DNA of 64,000 nucleotides. It comes from Hemerocallis citrina. Its lineage: Eukaryota; Streptophyta; Magnoliopsida; Asparagales; Asphodelaceae. The notes beneath the pieces were generated by a model. It made no database searches, had not been told where the DNA came from, and saw nothing but the letters and a program-made list of their open reading frames with translations. The stretch lies in contig CM030367.1 in NCBI GenBank assembly GCA_017893485.1, positions 83,706,853-83,770,852 of the forward strand. The letters run 5' to 3'. A program made the translations under genes and the position numbers. This document shows, piece after piece, positions 10,644-21,579 of the stretch (position 1 is its first letter; the number at the start of each line of letters is the position of its first letter).

Positions 10644-11196
10644 CTAATTTGGAGTGCAAATGGAGGGCTAGGATTTCTTCAAATGGTTAAGGATTAAGAG
10701 CCAAGATGAATTAGGGAGTTGTTGCAACTACCCATGATGGAGCAACCACCTCTCCACTTCATCCACCTCTTCCTCTCTCTTTGAATAATCCGGCATACAC
10801 TATGGTGCACTTGCACGTGCTAGTGCAATGCACATGCAAACTAGTACCCCCTACCAAAAGTTTGTTCATGTATTTTCATTAATTGTTTACTAAATTGGTC
10901 TAAACTACAAGTTAGGTTAATTAAAAGAGGAATTAAATTAATAGGGCTCCCTAATGGGCCAAAAGACCATGGGCTCTAGTAAATTAATTAATAAATTAAT
11001 TATAATGGGCTAGAAAGAGATAATTAGGCCTAGGATTTTATTTAGGCTGTAAAAATAGATCTTTTAGGAAATAAAGAGAATAATTACTAGCTCAAGCTAT
11101 AAAGAAATATTTTCTCTAGTAAAATACATATGAAATTATACGTGCAAAATATGTAAAATCACAAACTCTTATAAATAAAAAATTTAGGATGTTACA

Positions 11197-11210
11197 ACAC
11201 TCCCTCCTTA
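11197..11210 (-). other. Polypurine tract of the 8108-19706 element
   Basis: On the minus strand TAAGGAGGGAGTGT abuts the 3' LTR. Confidence 0.75.
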
Positions 11211-11305
11211 AAATAGTTCCGTCCCCGGAACTACACTTAAAGAGTGAGAAAACATAAATACAATAAGAAGAAAAGAAAAGAAAAGAAAAGAAAAGAAGAT
11301 ACAAA

Positions 11306-14300
11306 TCAAACAAAGTGCTCAGGATGATCTTTCATCATCCTGTCCTCAGATTCCCAAGTAGCCTTTTCAACCAACTGGTTTCTCCAGACTACTTTGACCA
11401 TTGGTATCGTCTTGTTTCTTAAGTCTTTCTCCCGGCGATCGACAATCTCTATCGGAAGCTCAATGTAACTCAGATCCAACTACAAACCCTTCGGAACTTT
11501 GGGCAAATGATGACTCAGATCTGGAATTTATCCTCTCAGCATAGACACATGGAAGACATTGTGCACCTGAGACAATTCTTCCAGCTACTCCAACCGGTAA
11601 GCAATTTTTCCAATTCGCTTCAATATTTTGTACGGGCTTATGAACCTCGGGGATAGCTTCCCACCTCTGCCGAAGCGAATCACACCCTTGCTAAGTGAAA
11701 CCTTCAGAAAGACAAAGTCACCAACCTCAAACTCAAGGTCCCTCCTCCAGTTATCTGCATAACTCTTCTGCCTACTCTGAGCATCCACCAACCTCTTCCT
11801 GATCAGATCGATCTTTTCAGACGTCTGTTGCAAAATCTTAGGCCCAAATATCTGCCGCTCTCCCACTTCAAACCAACAAATAGGTGTTCTACATTTCCTG
11901 CCATACAGAGCTTCGTACGGTGCCATCCCAATACTAGTCTGAAAATTGTTGTTGTAGGAAAACTCTATCAGAGCTAGATGCCTTTCCCAACTGCCTCCAA
12001 AATCTAGAACACAACACCGAAGCATATCCTCAAGAATACGATTGCTCTCTCGGTCTGCCCATCGGTCTGAAGATGAAAAGCAGTGCTGAAATCTACCTTG
12101 GTACCCAAAGCTGTCTGAAGACTCCTCCAGAAATGTGAAGTAAATCGCGCATCTCGATCAGACACAATAGTTAACGGAACACCATGAAGCCTGACGATCT
12201 CTCCAACGTACAGCTCGGCCAACTTGTCCATAGACGAAGTGAGTTTCATCACCAAGAAGTGAGCGGACTTGGTTAGTCGATCGACTATGACCCAAATTGC
12301 ATTATTAATCTTTGAATTCTTGGGCAAACTCGTGATGAAATCCATACTGATGTTATCCCACTTCCATTCTGGAATAGGTAACGGTTGCAACAGACCTCCG
12401 GGTTTCTAATTTTCGTCTTTGACCTGCTGACAGATCTCACACCTCGCCATAAACTCGACCACATCCCGCTTCAAACCTGACCACCAGAAGTGTTGCTTAA
12501 TGTCCTTATACATCTTGTTACTCCCAGGATGTACAGATAAAAGAGTAGCATGTGCCTCCTGAAGAATACTCTCCCGCAATTCTGCTTGATCTGGAACACA
12601 TAGCCTTTCTCCAAACCACAACACCTCATCCCTGATCTGAAACTCTGACAACCTGCCAGCACCAACCTGCTCCTTTATTTTCTGAATCTCTACATCTTCC
12701 TTCTAACTTGCTATAATCTTTTCATTCAGCATTGGTTGGAGCCTCAACTGAGCTAAAGATGATCCCAAAGCCTTGCAAAACAACTTCATTACCAGTCCGA
12801 TCTAACTCCTCTGTAAGCTGCCTCTAAGTTGTAATCGAACTAGTCAGACTGCTCTTGCGGCTAAGTGCATCAGCAACAACATTAGCCTTTCTTGGGTGGT
12901 ACTTAATCTCTGGACGAATGTCCTCAAGTACTTCCAGCCATCTCCTTTGCCTCAGATTCAGATCCTTCTGCTGATAAATGTACTTCAAGCATTTATGGGC
13001 CGTATACATGTTCAGCTTCTCACCATACACGTAATGTCTCCATTACTTTAAGGCAAAAATAATCGCAGCCAACTCCAGATCATGAGTCGGATAATTCTTC
13101 ACATGCAGTCTTAATTGCCTAGACCCATAAGCGATCACTTTCCCTTCTTGCATTAAGACAACCAAGCCCACGATGTGAAGCATCATTGTAGACATCATTC
13201 TCAATACCTGCTCTAGGCAAAGCTAAAATGGGAGCAGTAGTCAACTTCTCTTTCAACTCCTGAAAGCTTGCCTTGCATTGCTCAGTCCACTTGAAGTTCA
13301 CATTCTTCTTGGTCAGAGCAGTAAGTGGCACGGCTAACTGAGCATAGCCCTGAATGAACCTCGTGTAGTATCCAGTTAGCCCAAAGAAACTCTTGATTTC
13401 CTTTACTGTAGTAGGTCTTGCCCAATCTTTCACTGCCTCTATCTTCTGCGGATCAGTTGCCACTCTCTCCTTAGAAAGGATGTGACCTAGGAATGCCACT
13501 TCAGATTTCCAAAAATTGCACTTGGATAACTTGGCATACAACTCATGCTCCTGAAGCTTCCTCAAAACTGTTGCCAGATACTCTGTGTGCTCCTCCTCCG
13601 ACTTGGAGTACACAAGAATATCGTCGATAAACACCACGATGAAAGAATCAATGAACGACCTTAGAACTCTGTTCATCATATCCATGAAAATTGCAGGTGC
13701 ATTCGTCACTCCAAACGGCATAACTAAGAATTTATAATGCCCGTGTCAAGTTTTGAACGCAATCTTATGCACATCTTCAGTCTTCACTCAAACTTAATGG
13801 TATCCTGACCGAAGATCTATTTTGGAGAAAACAGCTGCTCCTTGTAGATGGTCGAACAAGTCATGAATTCGTGGAATCGGATATTTGTTCTGAACAGTGA
13901 CCTTATTCAGCCCTCGGTAATTGATACACATCCTCATCGAATCATCCTTCTTCTTTACCAAAAGCACCGGTGCTCCCCAAGGTGATGCACTCGGTTGAAC
14001 AAAGCCTTTCTCTAACAGTTCCTCAATTTGCCATTTGATCTCATCCTACTCCACAGGTGCCATCCTATACAGTGCATTGGAAATGGGTGCACTCCCTGGC
14101 GGAAAAGTGATGCTGAACTCAACATCACGATGCGGGGGTAACCCAGACATATTTTTCAAGAATACAGTTGGGTAGTCCTGAACCACTGGAATTTGCTGCA
14201 CCTCTACAGGAATCTCCTTCCTCTTGCTGATAGCAGCAACCAATCCTAAACATCTCCTCTTCCCTTGGAAAGTAACTTCATGTCCACCTGGAGTCTTCAC

Positions 14301-14619
14301 TGTTACTTCTTTGGTCTTGCACTCGATGCTTGCACTGTACACCGACATCCAATCAATGTCAATGATAACATCGACTCCCAAGACATTCAGCTCGATCAGA
14401 TCAATCCCAAAAATTCTGTCTCTAATCTCGATCTTGCAGTCTGCATAGTACTGATCAGTGGTTAAAGTTACCCTGACGGAGTAGCTACTGCTAAGACCTT
14501 GCCTGGAAAGACTTTCGGTTCGACTCCCAAAACTTTAGAAAACTTAGGTGATACAAAAATGGGAAAGGACCCAGTATCGAACAAAACAACAACTTTCTTT
14601 CCATTCAAATAAAGTTCTC
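11306..14619 (-). pseudogene. Degenerate pol (protease, RT, RNase H, integrase, chromodomain-like end) of the 8108-19706 element
   Basis: The frame is broken into pieces (14468-14619, 14046-14381, 13119-13721, 12824-13030, 12406-12651, 12004-12390, 11585-12025). Protease: LFDTGS with the catalytic Asp codon at 14576-14578. [11 protein letters not shown] and FIDD (13620-13631), with further RT residues upstream between 13722 and 14045 interrupted by stops. RNase [10 protein letters not shown] near 13140-13190. Integrase: HHCC finger (12406-12651), then D in MDFITSLP, D in SDRDARF, E in TDGQTER. The end reads WRN...EKATWESED and stops at TGA 11306-11308, a chromodomain-like tail. Several stops look like CAA, CAG or CGA changed to TAA, TAG or TGA. 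Confidence 0.9.
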
Positions 14620-14713
14620 CTGTTATATAACACACACTCGTTACATAACAGTTTACTAAATAAAGCGGGAAAAGAAAACAACAGAAAACACTCCTAAATA
14701 TCCTCCCCTGTAC
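14620..14713 (-). other. Putative 94-bp intron between gag and protease
   Basis: On the minus strand the donor is ACTG|GTACAG and the acceptor TATAACAG|GAG, enclosing a T-rich 94-nt segment. Removing it joins the gag end (DEVDHVITG) in frame with the protease start (ELYLNGKKVVVLFDTG). Without splicing, gag continues six codons and stops at TAG. The length is not a multiple of three, so gag and pol are otherwise in different frames. The 28795-39233 element has the same arrangement. No RNA data are available, so this is a prediction. Confidence 0.6.
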
Positions 14714-15703
14714 CAGTGATGACGTGATCCACCTCATCAGCGTTAGCTTCAGTCAAGGCAAATACTTGCCTCTGCTGGTACGGCTTCTTCCCGGTCTGCT
14801 AAGTTGGTCCCTTATGGACAACATCTTGCAGCTTAGGGCACTGGGATCGGTAATTACCCGATTCCCCACAGTTGTAACAATGTACCACCGGAGGTCTCAC
14901 CCATACATTCCCGGGTTTCCCAGCTATGTTAATAGCATTCGCTCCTGTCGGTTTGAACCTCTGAGCTGACGGCTGTTCCCTGAAATTGCCAGAAACTGCG
15001 GGCCTCTTCCCAACATTCCAGTCGTTCCTCCGATTCTGAATAGCATGGAACTGCTCCATGTCCGCCTCAGTGGCTGCAGATCGTTTGACCAACTTGTCAA
15101 ACCTCCTCATACCGAGGGGTATCATCCATGATCTCAGACTTGGCCTCAAATCATGCTCGAATTTTCGAGCCTTCTTTGCCGAGTCCATCACCAGTTCGGG
15201 GGCATACCTTGAGAGCTGAGTGAACCTTGTCTCATACTCCCTGACCAACAGGCCACCCTGCTGCAGCGCCAGAAATTCTATGGCCTTCTTCTCCTAGACG
15301 ACTAATGGAAAATAATGACTGCGAAACTCCTCCAAGAATTCCTCCTAGCCAATAACAATATCTCTCATCGTCCACTTCATCGATTGCCACCACACACCGC
15401 ATCCTTCTCGAACTGCAGTGCAACCAACTTCACCTTGCTGCCCTCCGGAGTCTCCAAGACTTCGAAGATAGTCTCGATCTGTCGGATCCAATTGTCAGTC
15501 GCGTCAGGGTCTGACTTTCCCTAAAACACAGGTGGTTTCATCCGCTTGAATGATTCCACGAGTTTGATTGCTTCGGGTACTGGATTCACAGGCACCCTCC
15601 CTTAGTTCTGATTCATGGCAACGGCATTGAGTGTCTGATAGACCCTCGCTAATTCTGTTTCCAAGTCCAGACCTTCTTCGCTTCTAGCTCTTCTTCCAGC
15701 CAT
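14714..15703 (-). pseudogene. Degenerate gag of the 8108-19706 element
   Basis: The likely start is ATG 15701-15703 (MAGRRARSEEGLDLE). Conserved capsid features include ATDNWIRQIETIF near 15460-15510 and VREYETRFTQLSRYAPE near 15200-15245. A single zinc knuckle follows, but its histidine is Asn (CYNCGESGNYRSQC, near 14838-14879), so zinc binding is probably impaired. Stops include TAA 15602-15604 and TAG 15521-15523, and a frameshift lies between 15250 and 15420. Gag forms the particle that packages the RNA. Confidence 0.85.
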
Positions 15704-15845
15704 ATTCTGATGCAAAAGATCCATTAAATTCGAAGTAGAAAACATGAATTTAAATCAATTCTTCATTTTATTGAATTTCAAATTTTATACATTCGAATTA
15801 AAATATTTCTGACATCAAATGAAAGCAGTAAGAAGACATAACATT

Positions 15846-16253
15846 CTAGTTCCTACGGTTCCTCTTGGCTTCTCGAAGCTCTTCCCGTAGTTCCTCCACT
15901 TCCTCCTTCAGTACATCGTACATTTTTTTCCTCTTCTCGAGTTTCCAAACACGATGACTGAGCATGGCAATGCTCTCCTTGCACTTCGCACACCGTGCCT
16001 GCAGCAGCTCTGCTCTTTTCCTCTGAGTCTCTACTTGCCTCTGAAGAGACACAATGAGACTACTCGGAAATGGTTCTTCCTCGTCGGAAGAATCATCAGA
16101 TGAATCCGGAGGTGGAGTGATCTCTCTGGACTCAGGCCATTCCTCTTCAAATTCTTCAGGATCTTCCTCGTCTGAATCAGCTTGCCTGGGGTAGTAATCC
16201 TTCTCAATTATGTGCCACTCATCACCTCCAGCTGGGTCGAAGTGGTCCGCCAT
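15846..16253 (-). CDS. Extra ORF between primer site and gag: acidic coiled-coil protein, function unknown
   Basis: On the minus strand an intact frame of 135 residues starts at ATG 16251-16253 (MADHFDPAGGDEWHI) and stops at TAG 15846-15848. It could be read further upstream, through the primer site, but the ATG is the natural start, about 145 bp after the primer site. Residues 15-65 are rich in Asp, Glu, Ser and Pro (for example DSDEEDPEEFEEEWPES). Residues 68-135 are a likely coiled coil with a basic tail (EEVEELREELREAKRNRRN) and a CAKC pair near residue 90. I do not recognise the family. It is open while the adjacent gag-pol is full of stops, which may mean retained selection or simply chance in a short frame. 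Ogre-type elements also have an ORF before gag, but no similarity is claimed. Confidence 0.55.
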   Translation of the reverse strand: MADHFDPAGGDEWHIIEKDYYPRQADSDEEDPEEFEEEWPESREITPPPDSSDDSSDEEEPFPSSLIVSLQRQVETQRKRAELLQARCAKCKESIAMLSHRVWKLEKRKKMYDVLKEEVEELREELREAKRNRRN

Positions 16254-16396
16254 CTTAGAGAAAGGAGAAGAAGAAGCATAAATTATAGAGCAACACAAAT
16301 GTAAGTGACTTACATTTAAATTGCTAGACACAACACATGCTCTAATGTCCGCTGTAGGGTGTCGTTCCTTATAAATTTGTACTACTTGGAAGCGTA

Positions 16397-16408
16397 GCTC
16401 TGATACCA
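16397..16408 (-). other. Primer binding site (initiator Met tRNA) of the 8108-19706 element
   Basis: On the minus strand TGGTATCAGAGC lies three bases after the 5' LTR, the standard plant Met tRNA primer site. Confidence 0.92.
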
Positions 16409-16411
16409 CTC

Positions 16412-19400
16412 TGTAACATCCCGAATTCTAAAACAGACTGAATTCGAAGTTTCACAAGATATTTTCACTTCTCTTCGTACAATTTTACAAGGAAATAAAA
16501 ACTTTTGTTACATCAGAGTTACATTTACATTATATTTATACAGCGGAAGAAATTTACAATAATTACATGAATAAAATGTACAACACTTGAAATATTCTTT
16601 AAGCATCATGCATACTTTAATCTTGTCAATCTCTTTGTCCTGCATAGAAACTGTGGGCTCGTCAATTCATTCAACTGACGCAAGGATATAATACATCAAT
16701 TTTCTCCTACTTAGAAAGCACATACTGGTCACAAGCAAAACAATGGGGACTATCCTATTGATGTCGTGTTGTGCTGTGCACTTAGTCCTTAATGCAGTTG
16801 TTTATATTATATGACACTAATGCGCACTTGTTCGGATTCTATGCATCCCATACTACATAGATCCGAGGGCAAGCCAGTAATCGTACTTCATCTTGTAGGG
16901 TTCAGTCCCTCGCCATGACTTAAACTAGTACGGTAACTACGGTAAGTATCCTAGATGTTCTATGAATTACGAGCCCATGTCCAGACAATCTAGAGGGAAA
17001 TCTCATGCAATGACATGACGCATCATGTAGGCAATCTATGGACAATTCAGCCTCCGTCGCGGAACGATGGCACCACCCGTAGTCACAAAACACCCCCACA
17101 AGTATTGCCACCGGGACGATAATTTCGAAGTAGTGCTCATGCCGTGTCATGACGCATCAAGCAAGAAATCTGTGAATCACTCTCACACCGCCAATCCGAT
17201 GGCCCTCATACTCGTGTTTTTCTCTTACTTTCGTCACATCACCACTATGTGTCTAGTCCTTAATTATTTGAATCATGAATAAAAGTAATTCCATAGAGTT
17301 AGCACTTTCTCTATACCGGTCTTAAACATCAATTCAACAATATGACCAAACTTGGTCTTTTCTTTTCAATATCTCATCTTAAAAATATCTTTCAATATCG
17401 GTATAAGGCTTAGATATCCTCTAGCTTTCAATTCCATTTCATGTTCGTAGCATTTGTGTATTTATATTCATAAAACTTTTCATAATTCATCACGATATTT
17501 GATTTCACTTTCATGTACAATTTCATGCATAAGACAAATAAATTCATTCCCTAACTTGTCCATTCATAATTCATTCTTTCCACATAATTCTCTTATTCTC
17601 ATTTTACCAATACTAAATCTAACATTCATACTTTCAATTTTTTTTCATTATCAAATCTCTTTTCAAACTCTTTTAAACAATACATTTATTTTTCTTTATC
17701 TAAAGACATTTAAAACTAACAATTTATAGTAAGTTCTTTCTTGCAAAAAATAGTTTCAAATTCTCATTTATACTAGGCCAAGGGTTATAGAAAATTATCT
17801 CATGAAATCTGGATATCATTTGAACTTCAGGGCAGTCGACTGTTAAAACATAGTCGGTCGATTGTTCTGCAAGGATTTAAAAACTCAAAAATTAAATAGT
17901 CGGGACAGTCGACTGTTAAGGCATAGTCGGTCGACGTTCTGCGAGGATTTAAAAACTCGAAAATTAAATATTCAGGACAGTCGACTGTTAAAGCATAGTC
18001 GGTCGCCTGTTCTGCGATGATTAAAAACTCGACAATTAAATAGCCAAGACAGTCGATTGTTAAAGCATAGTCGTTCGACTGTTCTGCGAGGATTAAAAAC
18101 TCCAAAATTAAATAGTCAGGACAGTCGACTGTTAATGCATAGTCGGTCGACTGTTCTGCGATTAGAATCCGAAATTTGGACTTTATATAATAACTCGAGA
18201 TTTTAAAAAAAAACATTTAACTCTCATTTTTCATATAAAAGACTATTCTTTTATTTGTACGAAAATGGTCACAAAACTTTATGTCCTCTTAATTTGTCTC
18301 TTTTCAAAGAGAAAATTCTAAATTGGCAATTCTCAAATGGGTTACTCTTTATTAAAATAATAATTTCCTCCTTTTCTTCGTTTATCAATAAAATCCAATC
18401 CTTTTCTTAACTTAGCCCTAACTACAAAAATGCTCATTTCTTCTTTTCTTTCCAACAAAACAACATGTAAAAATTTGGGAATTTTGTATCAATCTTGCTA
18501 ACAATAACATGTATGATTTGTTAATCAATCTACTTTCATAACAAGGAGATTTTCTCATAGTTCACATCATATAAACGATACATTTATTTACATTGCATTT
18601 TTCCACATTCATGAATAACTCAACATAAAGATTCAAAATTTCTTAATTAGCAAACGTGCATAATATCAAATCATCACCACAATATTTCTGTTCACATCAT
18701 TCAAACAATTTACTACTTATTTCATGCAATTTCACATGGGTTCATTTTCTCCTTAAACATGGTACTAACATAAAGTAATATTTTCTTTTCTTGTTTATTT
18801 TAACATGTTTACACACTTAAACCTAGCGTGGTAACTAGTTAGAAGTTGGAGAAAACTGCCCACCTCTAATGGAGAGAAAACAAACAAGAACTCCTAAAGG
18901 ATCTCCTAGATGAACAAGTGAAGCCTTCTCCTCCTAGATCGAGCCACCAATTGACTTCTCCTCCTTGCTTGTATGGAACCCGAGTCGCCCCTTGCTTCTT
19001 GAAGAATGCCGGCCACTCCTTGGATGAAGAACACACACACTAGCACTCAATCTTTTGACTCACAACTCTCCTAATTTTTTACTCACAACTTGTCTTTCTT
19101 TCTTTCTTTCTTTTTCAAATGTAAATGTGAGTGAATGAGAGGGGGTATTTATACTAATTTGGAGTGAAAATGGAGGGCTAAGATTTCTTCAAATGGATAA
19201 GGATCAAGGGCCAAGATAAATTAGGGAGTTGTAACAATTACCCATGATGGAGCAACCACCTTTCCACTTCATCCACCTCTCCCTCTCTCTTTGAATAATC
19301 CGGCCTACACTATGGTGCACTTGCACGTGCTAGTGCAATGCACATGCAAACTAGTACCCCCTACCAAAAGTTTGTTCATGTATTTTAATTAATTGTTTAC

Positions 19401-19706
19401 TAAATTGGTCTACACTACTAGTTAGGTTAATTAAAAGAGGAATTAAATTAATAGGGCTCACTAATGGGCCAAAAGACCATGGGCTCTAGTAAATTAATTA
19501 ATAAATTAATTATAATGGGCTAGAAAGAGATAATTAGGCCTAGGATTTTATTTAGGCTTTAAAAATATATCTTTTAGGAAATAAAGAGAATAATTACTAG
19601 CTCAAGCTATAAAGAAATATTTTCTCTAGAAAAATGCATATAAAATTATACGTGCAAAACATGTAGAATCACAAACTCTTATAAATAAAAAATTTAGGAT
19701 GTTACA
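16412..19706 (-). repeat. 5' LTR of the 8108-19706 element (3,295 bp)
   Basis: Partner of 8108-11196, with the same five-unit 72-bp array at about 17831-18165 and a TATA box at 19146-19153 (minus). It retains a segment (about 18891-19090) missing from the 3' LTR. Confidence 0.92.
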
Positions 19707-20320
19707 AAATCAATCAACAATACTATTGTTGGAGTGACTTTTACCTCAGGACCTCCTAAACCCACAAAAGAGATTCTCAATTCTATTAATTAAAAAAAAA
19801 CGACATGAGGGCTGAATTACCATAGTAGTGCTAAGAAGACCAACAACTCCTCCAGTCCTGCTAAGAAGACCGACAACTCCAACTACGCCTCTGATACCCG
19901 AGACACCCTAACTACAACTCAAACTACAATTCCTGCTAAGAAAAAAACTCTGTATAAGAAACAAACGAAAATTCTTAACTGACAATTTGCAGAAGATCTG
20001 AACATGCCGGAAGGGGAGAGAGAGTGAGTGAGAGCGAGAGAGAAAATTTGAAGAAGATGAAGAGGCTGGACAAAAAAAAAATGAAGAAGTTGAAGTGACA
20101 CTTGAAAAGAGAGAGAGATTACTAAATTGGGCCCTCCACTAAAAATTAATTACAATCCCATTAATTCATTATATTAATTATAAGACCATTAATTTATTAT
20201 ATTTAAAAAATTTTGGGCCCTCCTCTGAAGTGGGCCCTGGGCGGTCGCCCTGTTGGCCCTGATGTTCAATATCACACATCAAAACATAGAGAAAAAGAAA
20301 CACATGATATACATATACTT

Positions 20321-20434
20321 ATAAAACTATCAAATGACTCTTCTTCAATTGAAACAATCAATGGCTTACTATCATCCTCCCAAAAGACTTTTTCTCCCCA
20401 AAACCCCTAAAGTTTTCATCCCAAAACTAAATCC

Positions 20435-20465
<31 letters not shown>

Positions 20466-21240
20466 AAAAAAAAAAAACATAATCATCATCACTTTATTAC
20501 TATCTCCGTCTCTCCTCTCTTCACACTATCTCTCTCTTTCCCACTCTCATATATTTTCACTTTTGGAGAAAATGAGGAGCTACAAAATTAGACATTCTTC
20601 AACAATTGGATGATTAGTAGTAACACTAGTATACTAGATTTTCTTTAACATATTTATGTGCTTTGCTTTGCTTGCTTTTTTCTTGTGTTTACAAGGCTCT
20701 TTATATGCTGTACGGTTCACAAAGACATGCCGTAGACACGTGTCCATGGGCAAACATAGTCTATGCAATATATATTAAATAATAAGGCAATTTGAAAAAA
20801 AAGTTATCAAATGACTCTCCTTCAATTGAAACAAAATCAATGGCTCATATTCGCCATCCCAAAAGAAATCCCCCCCCCCAAAAGTTTTTCCCCAAAACAT
20901 AAATCTTCCTTACTTTATTATGATTTCTCTCTTCTCTCTTCACAATTTCAGATCTTTCTCTCTTTCTCTCTCTCTCTCTCCTTTTTTCTCTCTCTCATGT
21001 CTCTTCACTCTTCGAAAAAAGGAGGAACTACAAAATTAGACCTTCTTCAACAGTTGGATGGTTAGTAGTAACACTAGAATGCTAGATTTTCTTTGACTTC
21101 TTTATGTATTTTGCCTGCATTTTTTAATGTGTTTTGCTTTGTTTGCATTTTTTTAAAGTGTTTACAAGGCTTTTCATATGTTGCATCATTTACGAAGACA
21201 TGCCGTAGGCACGTGTCCACGGACAAACCTAGTCTAGTAT
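20321..21240. repeat. Tandem duplication (two copies of about 0.45-0.48 kb) with Helitron-like ends
   Basis: Copy A (about 20321-20805) and copy B (about 20806-21240) share TATCAAATGACTCT, GAAACAA(A)ATCAATGGCT, TTAGTAGTAACACTAG and GACATGCCGTAG. Copy B ends with an imperfect palindrome CCGTAGGCACGTGTCCACGG, then ACAAACCTAGT, the shape of a Helitron 3' end (hairpin a few bases before CTRRT). Copy A has the matching end with ATAGT. No coding region is seen. Head-to-tail Helitrons are known, but the 5' end is not defined here, so the class is tentative. Confidence 0.5.
20433..20477. repeat. Homopolymer C run (23) followed by A run (22)
   Basis: Simple sequence inside copy A of the tandem duplication. 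It is prone to slippage and sequencing error. Copy B has only a short C run at the matching place. Confidence 0.9.
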
Positions 21241-21579
21241 TAAATTTAAATTATATGTAAAAAATATAAATACATATATTTATCAATGCTTACAATGTTA
21301 TTCATGTTTATACTTCTAGATTATGACCTCTTTTGGTGCTGCTATTTTGTGTATCTTTTGAAATTTATTGTATTAATTGAGCCAGTAGAATTGATAATGG
21401 TAAAAATCGAGACAAATCAGGGCTATACGATTCCAGCACAGATCCTAAAGCTTCTACAGGCAGATTAGTCATAACGGGTCACTTTAATAGGTCCGAGCCT
21501 TCTTCAGACTCATCTACAAGACATATGCCGCTTTCAAGCTAATTAAAAAGCGACTAGGCCCACTAGGAGATACACACAG
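21241..21579. other. Unassigned flank left of the long solo LTR
   Basis: AT-rich to about 21380, then about 200 bp of more balanced sequence. If the solo LTR after it is real, this stretch was once next to the Tat-type sequence at 39671 and may be part of that element's LTR or flank. No gene is recognised. Confidence 0.3.

Larger units (their letters stand above)
8108..11196 (-). repeat. 3' LTR of the 8108-19706 element (3,089 bp)
   Basis: It matches 16412-19706 nearly throughout, but lacks about 200 bp. The missing block corresponds to 18891-19090 of the other LTR, and part of the junction lies at a 7-bp repeat CTCCTAA, which suggests a deletion here. It contains the 72-bp repeat array (9519-9855) and a TATA box on the minus strand (10636-10643). 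Confidence 0.92.
8108..19706 (-). mobile_element. Tekay/Del-like Ty3/gypsy chromovirus, full structure but inactive
   Basis: LTRs at 8108-11196 and 16412-19706 both start TGTAAC and end GTTACA on the plus strand. Flanks are AAATT (8103-8107) and AAATC (19707-19711), a target duplication with one change. The minus-strand order is 5' LTR, Met tRNA primer site, an extra ORF, gag with zinc knuckle, protease, RT, RNase H, integrase, chromodomain-like end, polypurine tract, 3' LTR. RT before integrase marks Ty3/gypsy. LTRs of about 3 kb and the WRN...EKATWE tail fit the Tekay (Del) lineage. Many stops and frameshifts disable gag-pol. Confidence 0.92.
7765..20261. mobile_element. Small non-autonomous hAT element, split by a Tekay-like retrotransposon
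   Basis: The left end CAGGGGCGGTC (7765) and the right end GGCCCTG (20261, inverse CAGGGCC) are flanked by a perfect 8-bp duplication ATGTTCAA (7757-7764 and 20262-20269). An 8-bp duplication and CAGGG termini are typical of hAT transposons. Without the nested retrotransposon (8108-19706) the element is about 0.9 kb and has no transposase, so it would depend on another hAT source. The inner parts 7776-8107 and 19712-20250 contain no recognisable gene. The terminal inverted repeats match only over the outer few bases, so family assignment rests mainly on the duplication. Confidence 0.65.

Noticed and set aside
15315..15524. Plus-strand open frame over gag
   Set aside because: Shadow of the gag pseudogene on the opposite strand.
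16254..16310. Intron in the leader of the 8108-19706 element using GTAAGT and CTCTAAG
   Set aside because: The gap is only about 55-60 bp, shorter than usual plant introns, and the GTAAGT is part of a palindrome.
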